Assembly: GCA_036001225.1 (NCBI GenBank) | Contig: DASYUM010000328.1 | Span: 1 to 27,098 of the forward strand | Length of the DNA: 27,098 nucleotides | DNA from: DASYUM01 sp036001225 | GTDB taxonomy: Bacteria; Methylomirabilota; Methylomirabilia; Rokubacteriales; DASRDR01 | Direction: 5' to 3' | Shown here: positions 8,385 through 15,138 of the stretch, piece by piece | Layout of the letters: every line of letters begins with the position of its first letter | Numbering within the stretch: position 1 is the stretch's first letter | The notes under the pieces: generated by a model | Databases searched by the model: none | Told to the model about the DNA's origin: nothing | What the model saw: only the letters and a program-made list of their open reading frames with translations | Position numbers and translations under genes: made by a program

Positions 8385-9230
8385 CTACCCTTCGGAGAAC
8401 GCGCCGTTGAGGTCCATGAGCACGCCGCGGGGGAGGATCAACACCTCTTCCACGGTCGCCACGTCCACCGCCGGCTCGAGGTCGGCGATGCGGAAGAGCC
8501 CGGCGGCTGCGTGGACCCGCGTCACTCGTCCGAGCGGCAGACCCTTGGGGAAGATGCCACCGATCCCCGATGTGAAGACCAGGTCGCCGGGGCTCACGCC
8601 TTCCTCCCGGGCCGGCAGCTTGAGTCGCATCCGCCCCCCGGCCACCCCCTCGACGAGGCCCTGAGCCCGGGTCCGGTTGACGACCCCTGCGATGCTGGAG
8701 GCCGGATCGGTGACGAGTTGGACCAAGGCCGAGGCGCCCCGGACCTCCATCACGCGCCCGACGACCCCGCCCGTCACGATGACCGGGGCCAAGCGGTCCA
8801 ACCCGTCACTCCGCCCGCGGTTGATCGTGAGCGCACGCGTGAACCCGTTCCACTCCCGGGCCACCACCTCGGCGCCGATCGTCTGGACCGGGAGGCGTTC
8901 CCGGAGCGCCAGCAGCGCCCGCAGCCGGACGTTCTCCGACTCCAACTCGTCCTGACGGAGCTGACGGAGCCGGAGGGCGGTGACCTCGGTGCGGAGTCGC
9001 TCGGCGTCCAGCCGCAGGGCCTTCCATTCGAGATAGGTCGTCCACAGGCCGACCGCGCCCCGGTGGACGCGGGCGAACGCGGCCTGAATGGGAGCCGCGA
9101 CGGCGGCGATACCTTCGGCCAGCCAGAGGCCGTTGGGGCGAGATTGCTGATAGCTCAGGAGGACGAACGAGGCCAGGCACACGAGCAGGAGCCGTGTGTA
9201 CTTGCGGTAGCGGCTCCACAGCTCCAGCAT
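8385..9230 (-). CDS. mreC: Rod-shape-determining protein MreC
   Basis: Bitopic periplasmic scaffold that activates PBP2. 281 residues: short cytoplasmic N-terminus, one membrane helix (about 14-28, LLLVCLASFVLLSYQQ), a coiled coil through about residues 60-100 (LRLDAERLRTEVTALRLRQLRQDELESENVRLRALL region, seen here as regular Leu/Arg/Glu heptads), then the paired beta-barrel region with VVGRVMEV and GDLVFTSGIGGIFPKGLPLG motifs typical of MreC. ATG at 9230, 16 bases after the mreB stop, with only a G-rich upstream stretch as ribosome-binding site. Confidence 0.94.
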   Translation of the reverse strand: MLELWSRYRKYTRLLLVCLASFVLLSYQQSRPNGLWLAEGIAAVAAPIQAAFARVHRGAVGLWTTYLEWKALRLDAERLRTEVTALRLRQLRQDELESENVRLRALLALRERLPVQTIGAEVVAREWNGFTRALTINRGRSDGLDRLAPVIVTGGVVGRVMEVRGASALVQLVTDPASSIAGVVNRTRAQGLVEGVAGGRMRLKLPAREEGVSPGDLVFTSGIGGIFPKGLPLGRVTRVHAAAGLFRIADLEPAVDVATVEEVLILPRGVLMDLNGAFSEG

Positions 9231-9246
9231 ACCGAGCCCCCGCGGC

Positions 9247-10278
9247 TCAGGTCGGGATCGCGACCTTCTTCAGCAGATCGAGCTCGTCGAGTACCTTGCC
9301 CGTCCCCAGCGCGACGCAGGAGAGCGGGTCCTCGGCCACCGTGATCGGCAGATTCGTTTCTTGCCGGAGCAGGAGGTCCAACCCCCTGAGGAGCGCCCCC
9401 CCGCCGGTGAGGACGATACCCTTGTCCACGATGTCGGCGGCCAACTCGGGCGGCGTCCGCTCCAGCGCCGTGCGCACCGCGTCCACGATGGTCATGATCG
9501 GCTCCCGGAGGGCCTCGCGAATCTCGTCGTCGCCGATGACGATCGTCTTCGGGATGCCGTCGATGAGGTCGCGCCCTTTGACCTCGACCGTGCGCCGCTC
9601 GGCGTCGACGGGGTAGGCCGAGCCCAGCTTGATCTTGATCTCCTCGGCCCGGCGCTCGCCGACCAGCAGGTTGTAGTTCTTGCGGATGTACTGGACGATG
9701 GCCTCGTCCATCTCGTCGCCGGCGATCCGCACCGAACGCGAGTACACGATCCCCGACAGCGAGATGACGGCGACCTCCGTCGTGCCGCCGCCGATGTCCA
9801 CGATCATGTTGCCGCCCGGCTCGGTGATCGGCATGCCGGCCCCGATCGCGGCGGCCATCGGCTCCTCGATCAGGTAGACCTCGCGGGCGCCCGCCTGCAT
9901 GGCCGAGTCGCGGACCGCCCGCTTCTCGACCTGGGTGATCCCGGAGGGGACCCCGATCACGATGCGGGGCCGAACCAGGGCCCGCCGCTTGTGGACGCGG
10001 CGGATGAAGTAGCCGAGCATCTTCTCGGTGACGTCGAAGTCGGCGATGACCCCGTCCTTCAGCGGCCGGATGGCGACGATGTTGCCCGGGGTTCGCCCGA
10101 GCATTGCCTTGGCCTCTTTGCCGACGGCGAGAACGGTGTTGTCGGCCTGATGGATAGCGACGATCGACGGCTCGTTGAGGACGATGCCTTCCCCCTTGAC
10201 GTAGACGAGGGTATTCGCCGTCCCCAGGTCAACAGCCATGTCGTTCGAGAAAAAGCCGGCAATTGCGTTGAATAACAT
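9247..10278 (-). CDS. mreB: Cell-shape actin homologue MreB
   Basis: Membrane-associated actin-like ATPase that orients lateral wall synthesis. 343 residues, standard length. The phosphate-1 loop is DLGTANTLVY (D17-T20) and phosphate-2 is DIGGGTTEVAV starting at D161; the adenosine motif GIVLTGGGALLRGLD is near the C-terminus. The N-terminus FFSNDMAVDLG has the hydrophobic residues expected for membrane contact. I chose the ATG at 10278 (MLFNAIAGFF) because it matches MreB N-termini and has GGGGAGG 11-13 bases upstream; the frame could extend to 10410 but that stretch does not look like MreB. First gene of mreBCD-mrdA-rodA. Confidence 0.97.
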   Translation of the reverse strand: MLFNAIAGFFSNDMAVDLGTANTLVYVKGEGIVLNEPSIVAIHQADNTVLAVGKEAKAMLGRTPGNIVAIRPLKDGVIADFDVTEKMLGYFIRRVHKRRALVRPRIVIGVPSGITQVEKRAVRDSAMQAGAREVYLIEEPMAAAIGAGMPITEPGGNMIVDIGGGTTEVAVISLSGIVYSRSVRIAGDEMDEAIVQYIRKNYNLLVGERRAEEIKIKLGSAYPVDAERRTVEVKGRDLIDGIPKTIVIGDDEIREALREPIMTIVDAVRTALERTPPELAADIVDKGIVLTGGGALLRGLDLLLRQETNLPITVAEDPLSCVALGTGKVLDELDLLKKVAIPT

Positions 10279-10340
10279 CGAACCCAAACCCTCCCCGAGG
10301 AGGCAAGCTACGTACGGCGCGGAGATGGACCGCCCCACAG

Positions 10341-10370
10341 AACATAACACACGCGTCGGTTGACCAACAA
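10341..10370 (-). promoter_or_regulatory. Candidate mreB promoter
   Basis: In the 198-base gap upstream of mreB, minus strand: TATGTT (10346-10341) as a -10, with either TTGTTG at an 18-base spacing (10370-10365) or TTGGTC at 15. It is one of the few A/T-richer patches nearby and leaves a leader of about 60 bases before the ATG. Matches are only 3-4 of 6 per box, so this is tentative. Confidence 0.35.
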
Positions 10371-10409
10371 GGGCTGGACGCTGGCGGAAAACGCCCACCG
10401 CCGCCGGCA

Positions 10410-10425
10410 CTTAGGGACCCCTAAG
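10410..10425. repeat. Perfect inverted repeat between leuD and mreB
   Basis: CTTAGGG-AC-CCCTAAG, 7-bp arms with a 2-base centre. It is 52 bases past the leuD stop and 40-55 bases upstream of the candidate mreB promoter. There is no T-tract after it on the minus strand. It could be a dimeric regulator site for mreB or part of a leuCD 3' structure. Confidence 0.45.
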
Positions 10426-10476
10426 GAAGCGCTCGCCAGGGGATTTCGAAGCCGGGAAAGCGTCGCGAGCCGCGGC

Positions 10477-10980
10477 TCAGACGAGGCCGAGACGGCGGCG
10501 CGTGTAGGGAACGAGGCCTCCGGCAGCCATCAGCTCACGCATGAATGGCGGAAACGCGGTCGCCTCGAAGGTGGCGCCGGTCGTCCGGTCCACGATGCGG
10601 CCGGCGGCCACGTCGACTTCCACTTCGTCGCCGTTGCGGATGGCGCGCGCCGCCGCCGGACACTCGAGGATCGGCAGCCCGATGTTCACGGCGTTCCGGA
10701 GGAAAATGCGGGCGAAGGAGACGGCGATGACGCAGTCGATGCCGAAGGCCCGGATGGCGGCCGGCGCGGTCTCTCGCGAAGAGCCGCAGCCGAAGTTCTT
10801 GCCGGCGACGATGAGATCACCCGGCCGGGCGTGCTTGGTGAACTCGGGATCGATGCCCTCCATCACGTGGGGGGCCAGCTGGGCGGGGTCGCGCACGGTG
10901 AGATATTTCCCCGGCGTGATGACGTCGGTGTTGACGTCGTCACCGAAGACCCAGGCCCGGCCGCCGATCGAGCCGGTCAG
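10477..10980 (-). CDS. leuD: 3-isopropylmalate dehydratase small subunit, archaeal type; CTG start inferred
   Basis: Swivel domain that pairs with LeuC to isomerise 2- and 3-isopropylmalate (leucine synthesis); this short subtype can also act on citramalate or homologues. About 167 residues. GRAWVFGDDVNTDVITPGKYL near the N-terminus and GKNFGCGSSRETAP, the substrate-loop motif, identify it. There is no ATG, GTG or TTG in frame near the expected start. The only reasonable initiation point is CTG at 10980-10978, which overlaps the leuC TGA as CTGA and has GGAGG 8 bases upstream. Start is inferred; the domain call is firm. Confidence 0.88.
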   Translation of the reverse strand: MTGSIGGRAWVFGDDVNTDVITPGKYLTVRDPAQLAPHVMEGIDPEFTKHARPGDLIVAGKNFGCGSSRETAPAAIRAFGIDCVIAVSFARIFLRNAVNIGLPILECPAAARAIRNGDEVEVDVAAGRIVDRTTGATFEATAFPPFMRELMAAGGLVPYTRRRLGLV

Positions 10981-12245
10981 GCGGGACCCTCCGCCTCCGG
11001 CACGGTAATCACACCGCGCACCGCGCTGGCCGCTGCCACCGCCGGATTGGCGAGGTAGACCTTGGCGGTGGGATCTCCCATCCGACCCACGAAGTTGCGG
11101 TTCGTGGTCGAGAGGCACACCTCGCCGGCGCCGAGGACTCCCATGTGGCCGCCGAAGCAGGCGCCGCAGGTCGGCGTGGAGACCGCCGCCCCGGCCTCGG
11201 CGAAGATCTCGAGCAGCCCCTCCTTCAACGCCTGGGTGTAGATCCACTGGCTGGCCGGGATCACGATCATGCGGGTATCGGGGTGGACCTTCTTGCCGCG
11301 GAGAAGGCCGGCGGCGATACGGAGGTCCTCGAGCTTGCCGTTCGTGCAGGAGCCGAGGAAGACCTGATCGAGCGGCGTGCCGGCGACCTCGTCCACCGGC
11401 ACCACGTTGTCGGGCGAGAACGGCTTGGCGACCTGAGGGCGGAGATCGCCGACGTCGAACTCGTGGAGAGCCGCGTAGCGGGCGTCGGGATCGGAGGCGT
11501 ATACCCGCCACGGCCGCTTGGCCCGGCCGCGGACGTAGTCGAGCGTGATCCCGTCGGGGGCGATGATCCCGGACTTGGCCCCGGCCTCGATCGCCATGTT
11601 GCACATGGTCAGCCGGTCGGACATGGACAGCCCGCTCATGGTGGGTCCGGCGAACTCCATCGCCTGGTAGAGTGCCCCGTCGATGCCGATCCGACCGATG
11701 GTGGCCAGGATGAGATCCTTGCCCATGACGAACGGTCCCGGCGTCCCGTGGTAGACGAATCGCTGGGAGACCGGCACCTTCAGCCACACCTCGCCGAGCG
11801 CGAGGATCGAGGCGAGGTCGGTCGAGCCCACCCCGGTGGCGAAGGCGCCCACGGCGCCGTTCGTGCACGAGTGAGAGTCGCCGCCGACCATCAGGTCGCC
11901 CGGCCCTACCAGCCCCTGCTCGGGCAGGATCGTGTGGGCGATTCCGGTCCGCCCTTCGTCGAAGAAATGGCGGATCGCCTGCTGCCGCACCCAGTGGCGT
12001 ACCGGGGTCAGCAAGTTCGCCGCCTGGATGTCCTTGTTGGGGACGAAATGGTCGAAGACGATCGCGACCCGCTCGGGATCGAAGACGCGCTCGGCACCGA
12101 TCTGCTTCCAGACGGCGAGCGCTCCCGCGGTGGAGCCGTCATTCCCCATCACCACGTCCACTTTGGCGACGATGAACTCGCCGGGCTCGACCACGGTCCG
12201 CCCGGCATGGGCGGCCAGGATCTTCTCGGTGATCGTCATCCCCAT
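10977..12245 (-). CDS. leuC: 3-isopropylmalate dehydratase large subunit, archaeal (HacA/LeuC) type
   Basis: Aconitase-superfamily [4Fe-4S] subunit, about 422 residues, the length of the archaeal-type enzymes rather than the roughly 470 of E. coli LeuC. Cluster ligands are C300 (GSCTNG), C360 and C363 (PTCGACFGG). GGDSHSCTNGAVGAFATGVGS is the family signature at about 121-141. Start: ATG at 12245, with a second ATG two codons later at 12239; neither has a good Shine-Dalgarno. A promoter ends 7 bases before 12245, so the mRNA may be leaderless and 12245 the start. It overlaps leuD. Substrate could be isopropylmalate, citramalate or a homologue; no leuA or leuB is in the window to decide. Confidence 0.93.
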   Translation of the reverse strand: MGMTITEKILAAHAGRTVVEPGEFIVAKVDVVMGNDGSTAGALAVWKQIGAERVFDPERVAIVFDHFVPNKDIQAANLLTPVRHWVRQQAIRHFFDEGRTGIAHTILPEQGLVGPGDLMVGGDSHSCTNGAVGAFATGVGSTDLASILALGEVWLKVPVSQRFVYHGTPGPFVMGKDLILATIGRIGIDGALYQAMEFAGPTMSGLSMSDRLTMCNMAIEAGAKSGIIAPDGITLDYVRGRAKRPWRVYASDPDARYAALHEFDVGDLRPQVAKPFSPDNVVPVDEVAGTPLDQVFLGSCTNGKLEDLRIAAGLLRGKKVHPDTRMIVIPASQWIYTQALKEGLLEIFAEAGAAVSTPTCGACFGGHMGVLGAGEVCLSTTNRNFVGRMGDPTAKVYLANPAVAAASAVRGVITVPEAEGPA

Positions 12246-12252
12246 CGGGCAG

Positions 12253-12281
12253 AGTATGGCCCACGCCCCCGACTGGGTCAA
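12253..12281 (-). promoter_or_regulatory. leuC promoter, probably giving a leaderless mRNA
   Basis: Minus strand: TTGACC (12281-12276), 17-base spacer, CATACT (12258-12253). Five and four of six matches at ideal spacing. Seven bases after the -10 is the A of the leuC ATG at 12245, exactly where transcription would begin. The missing Shine-Dalgarno agrees with leaderless translation. Confidence 0.6.
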
Positions 12282-12316
12282 CGCGGCCGGCGACGCCTGA
12301 CGCGCCGGCGGCCGAC

Positions 12317-13366
12317 GTGTGGCACAATGACCGCGCCCTGGACGAGTTCGAACAGCTCTTCGAACGCGACGTCGCCGACGGCCTACCGGCCATCCCACCG
12401 ACCCGGGAGCGCGTGGACCGCCTCCTCGCCGGCGCCCCCGGGCGCGCGGCGCATGAGCTGGTCGGCCTCATCCCGCCGAACTACGGCCGCGCCACCGTGG
12501 AAAAGATCGCGATCAACGCCGCGATGGCGGGCTGCCGCCCCGAGTATCTTCCGGTCGTGCTCGCCGCCGTGGAGGCGGTGACCGACCCGGCCTTCAACCT
12601 CCACGGGGTCGTGACCACCACCCACTATGCGGCGCCGCTCATCCTGGTCAACGGGCCCATCCGCCACGCCATCGGGCTCAATTCGGGCGCCGGGGTGTTC
12701 GGCCCCGGCTTCCGGGCCAACGCCACCATCGGCCGCGCCCTTCGGCTGTGCCTGGTCAACCTGGGCGGTGCCCGGCCGGGCGGGATCGCGATGTCCACCT
12801 TCGGGCATCCGGGGCGTTATACCTATTGCATCGCCGAGGCCGAGGAGGAGTCGCCGTGGCCACCGTTCCACGTCGAACGAGGGTTCGGCGCCGAGGAGAG
12901 CACGGTGACCGCGTTCGCCTGCGAGGCACCCCACGGGATCTCCGATCACGCCAGCCGCACCGCCCGCGACCTGGCCGCCTCCCTGGGATGGACCATGGGC
13001 GGACTCTGGAACGACAAGCACTGGCCGCTCTACTCGGAGACCATGCTGGTGGTCGGGCCCGAGCACGCGGCCACCTTCGGGGCCCATGGCTGGTCGAAGG
13101 CGGATCTCCGGCGCTTCCTCTTCGAAGCGATCCGGCGGCCGTACCGCGAGTGCCTCCCTGATGACCGCGGCGGCGAGTCGTCCATCCTCCGCTACCGACC
13201 GGACCCGCCGGGGCCGGACACTCTGGTGCCGAAGTTTCCCTCGCCGGACGAGATCTTCGTCGTCGTGGCCGGCGGCCGGGCCGGTCGCTTTTCCTGCGCG
13301 CTGCCCGGCTGGCTGGCGACGCGCAACGGCAGCCGGCTCGTGACCCGGGCGATCCGGACGGCTTGA
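12317..13366 (+). CDS. Conserved protein of unknown function (DGLPxxPPTxxRV type)
   Basis: 349 residues, GC3-rich and clearly coding. I cannot assign a reaction. The opening DGLPAIPPTRERVDRLL, then KIAINAAMAGCRPEYLPVVLAAVEA, THYAAPLILVNGPI and GRALRLCLVNLGGARPGG, is a pattern I associate with uncharacterised proteins sometimes annotated near UGSC-type (seleno)proteins; this is memory, not a search. The conserved-looking Cys in MAGC is a candidate functional residue, and no UGSC or CGSC motif is present. No signal peptide and no membrane helices, so probably cytoplasmic. Starts with GTG at 12317 without an obvious Shine-Dalgarno, 71 bases from the divergent leuC, so the two may share control. 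TTGACA spans its stop codon (13363-13368). Confidence 0.75.
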   Translation: MWHNDRALDEFEQLFERDVADGLPAIPPTRERVDRLLAGAPGRAAHELVGLIPPNYGRATVEKIAINAAMAGCRPEYLPVVLAAVEAVTDPAFNLHGVVTTTHYAAPLILVNGPIRHAIGLNSGAGVFGPGFRANATIGRALRLCLVNLGGARPGGIAMSTFGHPGRYTYCIAEAEEESPWPPFHVERGFGAEESTVTAFACEAPHGISDHASRTARDLAASLGWTMGGLWNDKHWPLYSETMLVVGPEHAATFGAHGWSKADLRRFLFEAIRRPYRECLPDDRGGESSILRYRPDPPGPDTLVPKFPSPDEIFVVVAGGRAGRFSCALPGWLATRNGSRLVTRAIRTA

Positions 13367-13490
13367 CAGGGGGGACGGTCGCCACCATCCTCGGAGTGAC
13401 GCGGCCCGCGGTCCGAGCCGATCTCATCATCACGTGGCCGGCCGTCGCCCTCGGCTCGATCGGACGGCGGCCGGAAAGGAGGCGCCGCTC

Positions 13491-13805
13491 ATGATCCGGG
13501 TGTCCGTCCTCTATCCCCACAAAGAGGGAGCCAAGTTCGACCACACCTACTACGCCCAGAAGCACATGCCGCTGCTGGAGAACCGACTGAAGGGATTCGG
13601 CCTGCTTCGCTACGAGATCGACAAAGGGGTGGCCGGCGGCGCGCCCGGCGCTCCGGCCCCGTTCGTGGCCGCCTGCCATCTCTACTTCAACGCGGTCGGC
13701 GATTTCCAGAAGGGGATCGCCGCTCACGCGAAGGAGATCATGGCCGACGTGCCGAACTACACCACCCTCACGCCTCAGATGCAGATCAGCGAGATCGTCA
13801 GGTAG
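13491..13805 (+). CDS. EthD-family small protein
   Basis: 104 residues from the ATG at 13491, which has a strong AGGAGG 8 bases upstream. The fold signature is MIRVSVLYPHKEGAKFDHTYYAQKHMPLLENRL followed later by PFVAACHLYFNAVGDFQKGI, a dimeric alpha/beta-barrel (ferredoxin-like) protein of the EthD group. Members occur with oxidation pathways, but most have no known reaction. The 124 bases before it carry a weak candidate promoter (TTGACA at 13363 with a poor -10, CATCCT, 17 bases on). It may be co-transcribed with the preceding unknown gene. Confidence 0.85.
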   Translation: MIRVSVLYPHKEGAKFDHTYYAQKHMPLLENRLKGFGLLRYEIDKGVAGGAPGAPAPFVAACHLYFNAVGDFQKGIAAHAKEIMADVPNYTTLTPQMQISEIVR

Positions 13806-13884
13806 TCAGTGCCCGCTGTCGCGTGTGCCCAGCCGGCGCGAGGCTCGGGGCGCTGACCCAGGATCGGGCGGGCCGACGACGACA

Positions 13885-14376
13885 ATGGGCGAAGCCACCC
13901 CCGAGCGAGCCGAGCGGGCCGAAGAGTATTTCCGGCGAGCCTACGAGGCCCAGATGCGGGGTGACCTCGATCAAGCCGTCGCCCTCTACCGCAAGTCCAT
14001 CGAGGCGGTGCCGACCGCCGAGGCCCATACGTTCCTCGGCTGGACTTACAGCTTCAGGGGCGACTACGAGGCGGCGATCCGAGAGTGCTGCGTGGCGATC
14101 GGGGTCGATCCCGACTTCGGGAACCCCTACAACGACATCGGCTCGTACCTGATCAAGCTCGGTCGCCACGCCGACGCCATTCCGTGGCTGCGCAAGGCGA
14201 TGGCCGCCCGGCGTTACGAGCCGCGGCACTATCCCCACGTGAATTTGGCCCGGGTCTACGCCCGACAGGGAAAGCTTCACGACGCCATCGCGGAGCTGCG
14301 GCGAGCGCTCGACCTCGAACCCGACTATCAGCCCGCCCGGGCCGAGCTGCACCGCCTGATCGGCCAGCTGAACTAG
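13885..14376 (+). CDS. TPR-repeat protein
   Basis: About 163 residues made of roughly four tetratricopeptide repeats, with the typical A..Y......p....A....g......G....A......A....P pattern: AEEYFRRAYEAQMRGDLDQAVALYRKSIEAVP, AHTFLGWTYSFRGDYEAAIRECCVAIGVDP, PYNDIGSYLIKLGRHADAIPWLRKAM and HVNLARVYARQGKLHDAIAELRRALDLEP in shape. No signal peptide or other domain, so a soluble interaction adaptor; partner unknown. I favour ATG at 13885; a GTG at 13825 in the same frame is possible, and neither has a clear ribosome-binding site. Confidence 0.85.
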   Translation: MGEATPERAERAEEYFRRAYEAQMRGDLDQAVALYRKSIEAVPTAEAHTFLGWTYSFRGDYEAAIRECCVAIGVDPDFGNPYNDIGSYLIKLGRHADAIPWLRKAMAARRYEPRHYPHVNLARVYARQGKLHDAIAELRRALDLEPDYQPARAELHRLIGQLN

Positions 14377-14445
14377 CGCCCGCCGGGTCGAGACCCGCGC
14401 CCGGCGAGGCCCGAGGACGACCCGGCGCGGCGCGTATCAGCTCGG

Positions 14446-14522
14446 AAAAAAGAGTAGCCCCGAGGGGTTCTGCGGCCAGTCAGTCCAGCCGCCCTGCAGG
14501 TGAAAGTGCAGGTCCCTCGGGG
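14446..14522 (-). terminator. Stem followed by T6, candidate terminator or 3' domain of a structured RNA
   Basis: On the minus strand CCCCGAGGG (14522-14514) pairs perfectly with CCCTCGGGG (14466-14458), enclosing two smaller potential helices (CTGCA/TGCAG and GCGGC/GCCGC). Six bases after the stem is a run of six T (14451-14446), rare in this GC-rich window. The loop is long (47 bases) for a classic terminator. The same bases also read as a GC3-rich open frame (see findings). Confidence 0.45.
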
Positions 14523-14524
14523 CC

Positions 14525-14556
14525 GGTGGTGCCTGGGTCCTCCCAGGCGGGCCACC
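14525..14556 (-). repeat. Strong hairpin
   Basis: Minus strand: outer stem GGTGG/CCACC, an internal loop (CCC against A), then a 7-bp stem GCCTGGG/CCCAGGC closed by AGGA. Twelve mostly G-C pairs in 32 bases. It lies between the 13-codon ORF and the T6-linked stem, in line with a structured transcript. Confidence 0.5.
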
Positions 14557-14582
14557 CTCAGATCGAACCGGGTGCGCGCGAC

Positions 14583-14624
14583 CTAGGAGGTCACCACCTC
14601 ACAGATCACCGGGGTTGTACTCAC
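14583..14624 (-). CDS. Candidate 13-codon ORF with extreme Shine-Dalgarno
   Basis: GTG at 14624 to TAG at 14583 encodes 13 residues, MSTTPVICEVVTS if GTG is read as Met. Directly upstream, AGAAAGGAGGTGGTCCAGCC (14644-14625) is complementary to the last 20 bases of bacterial 16S rRNA apart from one position that can still pair as G-U. AGGAGG is 10 bases from the GTG. The end of the ORF contains ACCTCCT, which could pair back with the AGGAGGT. I do not recognise the peptide. It may be a leader peptide, a small modified-peptide precursor, or the first part of a frameshifted product. An in-frame ATG at 14669 would give a 28-residue version but ignores the Shine-Dalgarno. Confidence 0.4.
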   Translation of the reverse strand: MSTTPVICEVVTS

Positions 14625-14787
14625 GGCTGGACCACCTCCTTTCTCGGCGCACGCACCACGCGGGCCCATGTTCCCGCCACCGCGATCCGGCCGCCGACTG
14701 CCGGCCCGCGGCTCGGCCCGTCCCGCCCGGCTCCCCCGCCGGGATCGGCACGTCGAGGGGCTGTGTGACCCCGGCCGATTTGTCCTC

Positions 14788-14817
14788 ATCCTACGTCCGC
14801 CGGCGGGCTCGATTCAA
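14788..14817 (-). promoter_or_regulatory. Candidate promoter for the small-ORF locus
   Basis: Minus strand: TTGAAT (14817-14812), which overlaps the HNH stop codon, an 18-base spacer, then TAGGAT (14793-14788). Four of six matches in each box. It would give a transcript of about 335 bases ending at the T6 tract. Read-through from the HNH operon is the alternative. Confidence 0.35.
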
Positions 14818-15134
14818 CGATTTTCTGCCGTCGTGTCGTCGGCCGCCGCCCCCAGGCGGGCCAGGTACGCCTCCCACTCGATGGGCAGCGAGTACTTCTT
14901 CGCCGTGTTGCAGGCCTTGCAGGCGGCCACCAGGTTCGACTTCGTCGAACGGCCGCCCCGCACCAAGGGCACCCGATGGTCCATCGTCAGCTGCCGGGGC
15001 AGCGTCGGCTGTCCGCAGTAGCCGCACCGCCCGGCAGCCAGCCGCCGCTTCCACCACGCGCTGGCCCGAAGCTCCCGGGCCCGTGCCTTCTCCCGGCGGA
15101 CCTCCGCGTCACTGACTTCCCGAATGAACGCCAT
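14814..15134 (-). CDS. Small HNH endonuclease
   Basis: 106 residues. The HNH beta-beta-alpha-metal core is complete: C37-x2-C40 and C72-x2-C75 hold a structural zinc, D52-H53 (MDHRVPLVRGG) is the catalytic DH pair and N67 sits in KSNLVAACKACN. This compact form resembles stand-alone McrA-like nucleases; the DNA target is unknown. The N-terminal 30 residues are basic. ATG at 15134, 4 bases after the DUF1989 stop, so it is the last gene of the minus-strand operon. No intron, intein or restriction partner is next to it, so a homing role is not supported. Confidence 0.88.
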   Translation of the reverse strand: MAFIREVSDAEVRREKARARELRASAWWKRRLAAGRCGYCGQPTLPRQLTMDHRVPLVRGGRSTKSNLVAACKACNTAKKYSLPIEWEAYLARLGAAADDTTAENR

Positions 15135-15138
15135 GGTC

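Larger units (their letters stand above)
14377..14813. other. 437-base intergenic region with unusual structure
   Basis: The only gap over 300 bases. Nothing gene-like is seen on the plus strand after the TPR stop. On the minus strand, running from the HNH gene: candidate promoter, about 110 unremarkable GC-rich bases, a 20-base anti-16S match, a 13-codon ORF, a small GAGGT-GGTG-ACCTC hairpin, a strong 32-base hairpin and a long stem followed by T6. A GGTTCGATC stretch near 14565 resembles a tRNA T-loop but the arms do not pair as in tRNA. See the separate entries and findings. Confidence 0.6.

Noticed and set aside
14560..14580. tRNA-like T-arm (GGTTCGATC)
   Set aside because: Flanking bases do not form a 5-bp T stem with a 7-base loop, and no acceptor or anticodon arms are found.
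14625..14644. 3' end of a 16S rRNA gene on the plus strand
   Set aside because: Only about 20 bases match; the sequence just before (CCGGGGTTGTACTCAC) is not 16S, so it is better read as a Shine-Dalgarno on the minus strand.
14814..15134. HNH gene as a homing endonuclease or mobile element
   Set aside because: No intron, intein, terminal repeats or target duplication next to it; it lies in a compact operon.
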